16,122 nucleotides of DNA from CAZXNF01 sp050741255 (lineage in GTDB: Bacteria > Pseudomonadota > Gammaproteobacteria > Burkholderiales > SG8-41). The stretch lies in assembly GCA_050741255.1 (NCBI GenBank), contig JBOIEQ010000101.1, forward strand, positions 1 to 16,122, written 5' to 3'. This document shows, piece by piece, positions 6,847-13,021 of this stretch. Numbering within the stretch: the first letter of the stretch is position 1; the number at the start of each line of letters is the position of its first letter. A program made the translations under genes and the position numbers. The notes beneath the pieces are model-generated. The model was given only the letters and a program-made list of their open reading frames with translations. It did no database searches and had not been told where the DNA came from.

Positions 6847-8556
6847 ATGCACGCAATCGAATTCTTCGATCCCACCAGCTACACCGCGGTGAGCCAGCCA
6901 CATGCCCCGCGGCTCGACTCCCTGCAGGGCAAGCGCATCGGCTTCCTCACCAACGAAGAATGGCAGTCGTATTTCGCCCTGCCCGCGCTGAAGGCGCAGA
7001 TCGAGGCCGACATCCCGGACGTCGAGGTGCTGGCGGTCGACGCCTTCCCCAAGGGCAACGCCCGCATCGGCAGCGACCGCATCGCGGCGCTCGTCAAGGA
7101 GAGCGGCGTCGACGCGGTCATCATCGGGAACGCGGCCTGAGGGTCCTGCGCCTCAGCATGCGGCCGTGCAGCCGCTAACCTCGAATCCCTGGGCATCCCC
7201 ACCGTCTTGCTTGCGCGGGCAGAGTTCGTAGGCGTCATCCGGAATCTCATGTCCGGACGTGGCCTCGCCGCGGACGCGGCGATGGTGGTATTTCCAATGG
7301 AACTGTTCCTGCCGGGTAGCGACGTAGGCGCCGTCATCGAGCGCAAGGACGAGTTCTATGCCGGGCTCACCCGCTGGTCTTCCGCGGCGGGCGCTTCCGC
7401 CACGCGACGCGCCCGGACTGTCCGCGTGTCGGGATCGAGCCCCGACGAAGCGATGGCCAAATCCGCCGACCTGTATCTCGCGAAGCACTGGGGCGACGGA
7501 TTGCCGATCGTGCCGGCCACCGCCGCCCGCGTGGACTGGACCCTGCGCGGCTGCGACCTTGCGCGGGACCATGTGCTGGGAACGTTCCCGCCGCGCGGGG
7601 GCGTGACGACGATCGAATCCGTCGCGATCGCGCTGGCCATGGCGGGCGGACGTCCCGAGTACCTGCCGGTGCTGCTCGCGGCCGTCGAAGCCTTTCTCGA
7701 TCCGCACTCGGACAGCGCCGCATTGCAGGCCGATTCCGGCAGCGTGTACCCGGTGATCATCGTCAACGGCCCGATCGCGAAGCAGATCGGCCTCAACGAC
7801 GGGTTCGGCTGTCTCGGGCCGGATCCGCAGCATCCCGCGGGCGCCAGCATCGGGCGCGCCCTGCGCCTGATGCAGCAGAACCTGGGCGGTGCGCTGCCGG
7901 GCACGGGCGCGATGGCCATGTTCGGTGCAATGCGCTACACGAACGCGGTGTTCGCCGAGGACGAAGCCGGTTTGCCTGTGGGCTGGGCCCCTCACGGCCA
8001 CGAGCGCCATGGCTACGCACCGGGAACGAATTCCGTATCGCTCGTCTTCGCCAATGGCGTCAGCAACATCAAGCGCCGGAGCGCCGTCAAGGAAACCGCG
8101 GAGAACGATGTCCTGCAGGGCATGCATCGTATCGCCGACGTTCTGCGCGGGGCTCAATTGGGCTGTTTGCCGGGCTATCGCGAGGGTACCCCCGGCGTCC
8201 TGATGATTCCCGGCGTCAATGCGGAGGTCATGGCCGGACTCGGCTGGACGAAGCAGTCGATCCGCGAGTTCCTGTGGGAACACTCCCGCGTCCCCCTCGA
8301 CCAGTTGCGGCGCTCTGGCGCCCTCGAGTGGATTCAGCTGCAGGCTGCCGAGAGCGCCGATACGGATCCCTGGCCCATTGCGGCGTCCGCGGACAATTTC
8401 GTGGTGGTGGTCGCCGGCGGCGGACATCCGACAAATGCCTACTGGCTGCCCGCCTGTTGCCCGCACGTCATCGGCCGCGAGATCAGCGTCCCCGGGAACT
8501 TCGCGGCTTTGCTGGCGGAGTCGGAAAACCACCGGCGCGAAGCCGGTCCGGGTTGA
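6847..8556 (+). CDS. Probable selenoprotein: UGSC domain fused to a partner domain (TGA 7138-7140 read as Sec)
   Basis: The frame opens at ATG 6847, preceded by GGAG at 6838-6841, and meets TGA at 7138-7140. It then continues without another stop to TGA 8554-8556, giving 569 residues with selenocysteine at 98. The recoded motif is U98-G-S-C101, followed by C105. Residues 1 to about 180 are the UGSC domain: GKRIGFLTNEEW, VDAVIIGNAA-UGSC and GIPTVLLARAEF align with the second UGSC gene on both sides of the TGA. Residues about 205-569 match the two partner proteins encoded downstream (AKHWGDGLPIVP, IIVNGPIAKQIGL, GFGCLGP with C321, ASIGRALRLM). A linker lies at about 180-200. The domain family is known as a selenoprotein family of unknown function; a U-x-x-C redox centre is inferred. 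The alternative, a 97-residue protein ending at the TGA, would leave an orphan downstream frame with no start site I can support. Confidence 0.88.
7138..7140 (+). other. In-frame TGA, predicted selenocysteine codon (UGSC motif)
   Basis: The TGA is followed by GGG TCC TGC, giving U-G-S-C. The same 11 bases (TGAGGGTCCTG) occur at the matching place in the second UGSC gene. Protein-like sequence continues directly after it and aligns with that gene. Confidence 0.88.
7160..7175 (+). promoter_or_regulatory. Candidate bacterial SECIS hairpin for the fusion selenoprotein
   Basis: The arms GCGGC (7160-7164) and GCCGC (7171-7175) form a 5-bp GC stem closing the loop CGTGCA. The loop G is at position 2 and lies 26 nt after the TGA. 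Bacterial SECIS elements typically have a short stem and a G among the first two loop bases, 16-37 nt from the UGA. An alternative pairing TGAGG (7138-7142) with CCTCA (7151-7155) would include the TGA itself. Confidence 0.65.
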
Positions 8557-8711
8557 ACCGGTCGCTGCATTCTCAAGTTCACCGTGGCCAACCGTTGTTC
8601 ACGCAATCACGATGACCTGCGAAGCGGCCATCTTCGGCTGGGGCTTGGGTCCATGACCCAAACCGATACGTGCTCCGGCCCGGGCGCGGTCAACCGGATG
8701 GCGGGCTGACC

Positions 8712-9383
8712 GTGCTGCGCCTGTGGGGCCGCCCCACCTCCGGCCGTACGCAGAAGGTCCTGTGGACCCTGGCCGAAATCGGACTCGAATTCGACTTCAT
8801 CCTCGCCAGCGCCACCATGGGGCCAGGCGGGCACGTGTCCAAGGGGCACCGGCCCTATGGTGTCGTCGACTCCCCGGAGTACCGGCAGAAGAATCCAAAC
8901 GGCAGGGTGCCCACGATCGACGACGACGCCTTCGTACTGTGGGAGTCGAACTCCATCGTGCGCTACCTGGCGATGCAGTACGCGCCGGACCTGCTGTACG
9001 GCAACGACATCAAGACGTTTGCATCCGCCAGCCGCTGGCTCGACTGGGAGAACAACGAACTGCTGCCGCCGCAGCACGAGATGGCGATGCACCTGATCCG
9101 TCTGCCCGAGGACCAGCGGGATGCGCGTGCCCTCGATCACGCGTGCGCGCAGTTCATCAAGGCGCTGCGTATCGCCGAGGAGCAGCTCGGCCGTACCCGG
9201 CACCTCTGCGGCGAACGCTTCACCTACGGCGATATCGCGCTGGGGCTGCGCGTACACCGTTGGAAGATTTTCGGGCTGGCCCAGCCCTCCATGCCGAACC
9301 TCGAACGCTGGTACGCAGAGGTCACCGCGCGCCCGGCGTTTGCTGCCTGGACCGCCGACCCGGCACACCACCTCGAGGGCTGA
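8712..9383 (+). CDS. Glutathione S-transferase family protein
   Basis: This cytosolic GST-fold protein has about 223 residues from GTG 8712. The N-terminal thioredoxin-like domain starts MLRLWGRPTSGRTQKVLW, carries the cis-proline loop NPNGRVPTI (P67) and the glutathione-contacting WESNSIVRYL (E78, S79). The all-helical C-terminal domain includes FTYGDIALGLRVHRW, the usual N-capping region, and NLERWYAEVTARPAF. A 20-residue insertion near 33-56 precedes the cis-proline. The start is uncertain: GTG 8670 would add 14 residues, but the family usually starts at the LRLWGRPTS strand. A 155-nt gap separates it from the fusion selenoprotein, containing only a possible 18-codon frame (8653-8709). Its place between two UGSC genes suggests glutathione conjugation or thiol exchange on a pathway intermediate; this is inference. 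Confidence 0.9.
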   Translation: MLRLWGRPTSGRTQKVLWTLAEIGLEFDFILASATMGPGGHVSKGHRPYGVVDSPEYRQKNPNGRVPTIDDDAFVLWESNSIVRYLAMQYAPDLLYGNDIKTFASASRWLDWENNELLPPQHEMAMHLIRLPEDQRDARALDHACAQFIKALRIAEEQLGRTRHLCGERFTYGDIALGLRVHRWKIFGLAQPSMPNLERWYAEVTARPAFAAWTADPAHHLEG

Positions 9384-9436
9384 GCATGGTGATAGTCTTG
9401 GCCAACGCAAGGCGATTACCTTTGGAGAAACGACTC

Positions 9437-10390
9437 ATGAACGTATACCGACTGTTCAGCGGTTCCTGCCTCGCGCTCGTTTCGGCTGCGGCACTGGCGC
9501 AGACCTACCCGTCCAAACCCGTCCGCATGATTTCCCCGTTCCCCCCCGGCGGCGGTACCGATGCCGTGGCGCGGGTGCTTGCCCAGTCCCTGTCCGAGCA
9601 GCTCGGTCAGCAGGTCGTGGTGGATTCGCGGGGCGGCGCCAGCGGCATGATCGGTGTCGAGGTGGCCGTCAAGTCCCCGGCGGACGGCTACACGCTCGTC
9701 ATGGGCAACGTCATTCCGCTCGCCATGCTGCCCGCGGCCACCAAGGTGCCGTACGACGTCCAGCGGGACCTAGCGCCCGTCTCTCTGGCCGCCCTGTCGG
9801 ACTACATCCTGGCGCTCCATCCGTCGGTGCCCGCAAAATCCATCAAGGAATTGATCGCCCTCGCAAAGGCCAGGCCGGGCGAACTCACCTTCGCGTCCAG
9901 CGGCAATTTCAGCAGCCCGCACCTCGCGGGCGAATTGCTGAATCTCGCCCAGAACATCAAACTCGTGCACGTGCCCTACAAGGGCACCGGCCCCGCCGCC
10001 ATTGCAGCCATGACCGGCGAGACCACCATGATGTTCGGTACCGGCCCCTCGGTGGTGCCGCACTTACCCTCGGGCCGCCTGCGCGCCCTGGCGACCACCG
10101 GTGTAAAGCGATCGATTCCGGAGCTACCCACCATCGGCGAATTCGTGCCGGGTTACGAGGTGACCCAATGGTATGGAATCCTGGTGCCGACCGGCACACC
10201 GGCGGACATCATTGAACGCCTGAACAGCGCGATCGTGCGTGGCGTGGCCTCGCCCAAGGTCATGCAGGTATTGACCAATCTCGGCACCCAGCCCCGCACC
10301 AGCACGCCGGAGGAATTTCGTGCGTTCATCCGGACGGAATCCGAACGCTGGGCAAAGGTGATCAAGGCCGCCAACATCAAATCGGACTGA
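9437..10390 (+). CDS. Bug/TctC family periplasmic solute-binding protein (second copy)
   Basis: This is a 317-residue Bug/TctC receptor. The signal peptide MNVYRLFSGSCLALVSAAALA ends at residue 21 with an ALA cleavage site before QTYPSKPVRMISPFPPGGG. The family regions QLGQQVVVDSRGGASGM and ADGYTLVMGN follow, along with the conserved HVPYKGTGPA. GGAG (9424-9427) precedes ATG 9437 at a suitable spacing. It lies 53 nt after the GST gene and 14 nt before the first stand-alone partner gene, so it is probably part of the same transcript. No TctA/TctB genes are present. It is clearly related to the minus-strand Bug protein but divergent, so the two may bind different pathway compounds. Confidence 0.94.
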   Translation: MNVYRLFSGSCLALVSAAALAQTYPSKPVRMISPFPPGGGTDAVARVLAQSLSEQLGQQVVVDSRGGASGMIGVEVAVKSPADGYTLVMGNVIPLAMLPAATKVPYDVQRDLAPVSLAALSDYILALHPSVPAKSIKELIALAKARPGELTFASSGNFSSPHLAGELLNLAQNIKLVHVPYKGTGPAAIAAMTGETTMMFGTGPSVVPHLPSGRLRALATTGVKRSIPELPTIGEFVPGYEVTQWYGILVPTGTPADIIERLNSAIVRGVASPKVMQVLTNLGTQPRTSTPEEFRAFIRTESERWAKVIKAANIKSD

Positions 10391-10404
10391 GGCAGAGCCC
10401 GTTC

Positions 10405-11424
10405 GTGTCGAACACTGTCGACGAATTCGAGTTCTTCCTCGAAAAAGAGTGGTCCGACGGCTTCCCCGTCGTCACCCCGACCGAGGCACGCGTCGCCCGC
10501 ATGCTGGCGGGCACGCGCCGCGACCCGGAAGAACCCGTCGGCAACATCCCGCCCGCGATGGCGCCCGCGACCGTGCGCACCGTCGCGATCCACGCGCTGA
10601 TGGCCGGTTGCAAGCCGGAGTACATGCCCGTGGTGCTGGGCGGCATCGCGCTGATGCTGCGCGAGCAGTTCAACCTCAACGGCGTGCAGGGCACCATGCA
10701 CGGCGTCGCTCCCCTGATGGTGGTGAACGGGCCGTACGCGCAGAAGATCGGCCTGCACGGCGGCAACGGCTGCTTCGGACCCGGCTTCCGCGCCAACGCA
10801 TCGATAGGCCGCGCGATCCGGCTCATGCTGCTCAACCTCGGCGGCGGCATCGCCGGCGTCGGCTCGGCAACCGTGTTCTCCTCGCCGCTGCGCTATACCG
10901 CGTGCCTCGCGGAAAACACCGAGCGCAGCCCCTGGGAAACCATCGCGGCCTCGCGGGGCTACGCGGCGGACGAGAACGTCATCACCTGCGCGATGGTCGA
11001 AAGCCCCCGCCTCTGCTACGACGACGTGAGCGAAGAACCCGAACGCCTGCTCACCGGCATCGCCGACTCGATGGCGGCCCTGAGTTCCTGGAACATGCAC
11101 GTGCGCTCCGACATGGTGGTGGCGATGAGTCCGGAGCAGGCCACCCTCTGCGCCAAGGCGGGCCTCTCCCGCGCCGACGTGCACCGCAAGCTGCGCGAGA
11201 CGGCGGGCCGCACGGTGCGCGACCTCAAGCGCGGCGGCAACTGGCGGCGCGAGCGCGCGCTCAAGATCAACGTCGACCCCGATAACGACGACGCCTTCGT
11301 CCCGACGATCAAGGATGAGCGCGACCTGCACCTCATCGTCGCCGGGGGCTGGGGCCCGCTGACCGCCGTCTGCCACGGCTGGGGCGGCGGCAGTCGCGCG
11401 GTGCACGGCACGTACGAGGCGTGA
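10405..11424 (+). CDS. UGSC-partner protein, copy A (unknown function)
   Basis: This 339-residue protein has no signal peptide or membrane segment, so it is probably cytosolic. I do not recognise a named enzyme family. It is homologous along most of its length to the C-terminal domain of the fusion selenoprotein and to copy B immediately downstream. Shared landmarks are EKEWSDGFPVVTPTE (13-27), MAGCKPEYMPVVLGG (66-80), VNGPYAQKIGLHGGNGCFGPG (108-128, with C123 conserved in all three) and GGGIAG. The C-terminus GGWGPLTAVCHGWGGGSRAV is shared with copy B only. The start is GTG 10405: it makes copies A and B align without gaps over the first 130 residues, where I count 101 identities. Its stop overlaps the next start (TGATG), implying translational coupling. 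Confidence 0.88.
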   Translation: MSNTVDEFEFFLEKEWSDGFPVVTPTEARVARMLAGTRRDPEEPVGNIPPAMAPATVRTVAIHALMAGCKPEYMPVVLGGIALMLREQFNLNGVQGTMHGVAPLMVVNGPYAQKIGLHGGNGCFGPGFRANASIGRAIRLMLLNLGGGIAGVGSATVFSSPLRYTACLAENTERSPWETIAASRGYAADENVITCAMVESPRLCYDDVSEEPERLLTGIADSMAALSSWNMHVRSDMVVAMSPEQATLCAKAGLSRADVHRKLRETAGRTVRDLKRGGNWRRERALKINVDPDNDDAFVPTIKDERDLHLIVAGGWGPLTAVCHGWGGGSRAVHGTYEA

Positions 11425-12449
11425 TGACGATGAAAGTGGACGAGTTCGAGTTTTTCCTGACCAAGGAGTGGTCCGACGGATTGCCCGTCGTGACCCCGAC
11501 GGAGGAACGCGTCGCGCACATGCTGTCCGGCACGCGGCGCGATGCCGACGAAGTACTCGGCAAGGTACCGCCCATGCTGGAGCCGGCGACGGTGCGCACG
11601 GTGGCGGTTCACGCCGTGATGGCCGGCTGCCTGCCCGAGTACCTGCCGGTCGTGCTGGGGGGCCTCGAGCTCATGCTGATCGAGGAGTTCAACATGAACG
11701 GCGTGCAGGGCACCATGCACGGCGTAGCACCCCTCATGATCGTGAACGGGCCGCACGCGAAGAAAATCGGCCTGCACGGCGGCAACGGCTGCTTCGGACC
11801 CGGCTTCCGCGCCAACGCCACGATCGGCCGCGCGATCCGGCTCATCATGATGAACCTCGGCGGCGGCATCGCCGGCCTCGCGTCGGCCACGATCTTCGCC
11901 ACGCCGATGCGTTACACCGCCTGCCTCACCGAGAACCTCGAACGCAGCCCGTGGGAATCGCTCGCCGTCTCCAAGGGCTATGCGCCGGAAGACAACGTCA
12001 TCACCTGTGCGATGGTCGAGAGCCCGCGCCTGTGCTTCGACGACGTCAGCCAGGAACCCGACCGGCTGCTGACCGGCATCGCGGACAGCATGACCGCGAT
12101 GGGCTCGTGGAACATGCACGCCCGTTCGGACATGGTCGTCGCGATGGGGCCGCAGCATGCGGAGATCTGCGCGAAAGCCGGCCTTACGCGCGCGGAGGTG
12201 CACCGCCGCCTGTGCGGGCAGGCGGGGCGCAAGGTGCGCGACCTCAAGGGCGGCGGCAACTGGCGGCGCGAACGCGCCCTCGCCTTTCCGATCGAAGTCG
12301 ATCCCGACGACGACGACTGCTTCATCCCCACCATCAAGGATCCGGCGGACCTGCAGTTGATCGTGGCCGGCGGCTGGGGCCCCTGCACCGCCGTCTGCCA
12401 TGGCTGGAGCGGCGGCAGCCGGGCCGTGCACGGCCGCTACGACCTTTGA
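11424..12449 (+). CDS. UGSC-partner protein, copy B (unknown function)
   Basis: This 341-residue tandem paralogue of copy A is about 78% identical over the first 130 residues by hand count. It carries the same landmarks: TKEWSDGLPVVTPTE, MAGCLPEYLPVVLGG, NGVQGTMHGVAPLM, GLHGGNGCFGPGFRAN with C123, and C-terminal VCHGWSGGSRAVHG. Start ATG 11424 overlaps copy A's TGA by one base; GTG 11421 and ATG 11430 are alternatives. No cofactor motif (P-loop, Rossmann, Cys-cluster) is evident. Retention of two close copies in one transcript suggests they form a heteromeric pair rather than being redundant. The stand-alone UGSC selenoprotein follows 29 nt later, and the fusion gene shows the same two domains in one chain, so a UGSC-partner complex is the likely working unit. 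The function is unknown. Confidence 0.88.
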   Translation: MTMKVDEFEFFLTKEWSDGLPVVTPTEERVAHMLSGTRRDADEVLGKVPPMLEPATVRTVAVHAVMAGCLPEYLPVVLGGLELMLIEEFNMNGVQGTMHGVAPLMIVNGPHAKKIGLHGGNGCFGPGFRANATIGRAIRLIMMNLGGGIAGLASATIFATPMRYTACLTENLERSPWESLAVSKGYAPEDNVITCAMVESPRLCFDDVSQEPDRLLTGIADSMTAMGSWNMHARSDMVVAMGPQHAEICAKAGLTRAEVHRRLCGQAGRKVRDLKGGGNWRRERALAFPIEVDPDDDDCFIPTIKDPADLQLIVAGGWGPCTAVCHGWSGGSRAVHGRYDL

Positions 12450-12478
12450 AACTTTCATTACTTTACGAGGAGAAGCAC

Positions 12479-13009
12479 ATGACGACCGATCTCGGATTCA
12501 TCGACCCCACCGTCGGCGGCGGCAAGGCCAGGATACTGCTGGCGCCGCGCCCCATGGATCTCGCCGGCAAGGTGGTCGGCATGATCGACAACACCAAGGA
12601 GCAGGGGGACGTGATCCTGCAGACGATCGCGGACGCGCTGAAGGAGCGCTACGGCGTAGCGCGCGTCATCATCAAACGCAAGGAGCACTATTCCAAACCG
12701 GCCGCCGATGCCCTGATCGACGAAATCGCGCAGAAGGTACAGGTCGCCGTCGCCGCCGTCGGCGGATGAGGGTCCTGTACGTTGTGCAGTGTGCACGACA
12801 CCATCGAGTTCGAAAAACGCGGCATCCCGGCGGCGGTCATCATCACCGCGGCCTTCAGAAACGCCGCCGTCTTCCAGTTCCGCGCCAAGGGCATGGAGGG
12901 GCATCCCTATATCGAGTTGCCGCACCCCATCAGCAACCTCAAACCGGAGGAAATGAAAGCGGTGACGCTACGCTACGTAGACGCGCTCGCAAAACAGCTC
13001 GTCGCCTGA
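12479..13009 (+). CDS. Probable selenoprotein: stand-alone UGSC-family protein (TGA 12767-12769 read as Sec)
   Basis: ATG 12479 has a strong GAGGAG 6 nt upstream. The frame meets TGA at 12767-12769 and continues to TGA 13007-13009, giving 176 residues with Sec97. The motif is U97-G-S-C100-T-L-C103, a U-x-x-C-x-x-C arrangement. Sequence before the TGA (GKVVGMIDNTKEQGD, the VAVAAVGG strand) and after it (SVHDTIEFEKRGIPAAVII) aligns with the fusion selenoprotein. In both genes a beta strand leads into U-G-S-C, followed by a helix and the GIP strand, as in a redox motif at a helix N-terminus. UGSC is an established selenoprotein family of unknown role. A strong candidate SECIS lies 20 nt after the TGA. 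Gene callers would give a 96-residue fragment plus an orphan frame from TTG 12782. Confidence 0.9.
12767..12769 (+). other. In-frame TGA, predicted selenocysteine codon (UGSC motif)
   Basis: TGA is followed by GGG TCC TGT (U-G-S-C) with no frame change. Coding continues for 79 more residues that match the family pattern of the other UGSC gene. Both are therefore unlikely to be chance stops or sequencing errors. Confidence 0.9.
12781..12799 (+). promoter_or_regulatory. Candidate bacterial SECIS hairpin for the stand-alone UGSC gene
   Basis: GTTGTGC (12781-12787) pairs with GCACGAC (12793-12799) over 7 bp including one G-U wobble. The 5-nt loop is AGTGT, with G at loop position 2 and the GU typical of SelB-binding loops. 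The loop G is 20 nt after the TGA. This matches the usual bacterial SECIS geometry better than the hairpin in the fusion gene. Confidence 0.75.
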
Positions 13010-13021
13010 CCCGGTTCAGGC
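13004..13021. terminator. Hairpin spanning both stop codons at a convergent junction
   Basis: GCCTGA (13004-13009) and TCAGGC (13016-13021) are perfect reverse complements around the 6-nt loop CCCGGT. Each arm contains the stop codon of one of the two convergent genes, which lie only 6 nt apart. It may act as a shared bidirectional transcript end, but there is no T-tract. Confidence 0.35.

Noticed and set aside
8554..8556. TGA at the end of the fusion selenoprotein as a second recoded codon
   Set aside because: No homologous sequence follows and the hairpins nearby lack SECIS geometry; it is treated as the real stop.
8653..8709. 18-codon frame upstream of the GST gene as a leader peptide
   Set aside because: It has no clear ribosome site, no attenuator-like structure and no repeated regulatory codons.
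10388..10390. TGA at the end of the second Bug protein as another selenocysteine codon
   Set aside because: The protein ends at the family's normal C-terminus, no U-x-x-C pattern follows, and the next gene starts 14 nt later.
11016..12458. Long minus-strand open frame opposite the partner genes
   Set aside because: Its composition is repetitive His/Arg/Ala, typical of the antisense of a GC-rich gene. The plus strand has paralogous proteins with conserved motifs.
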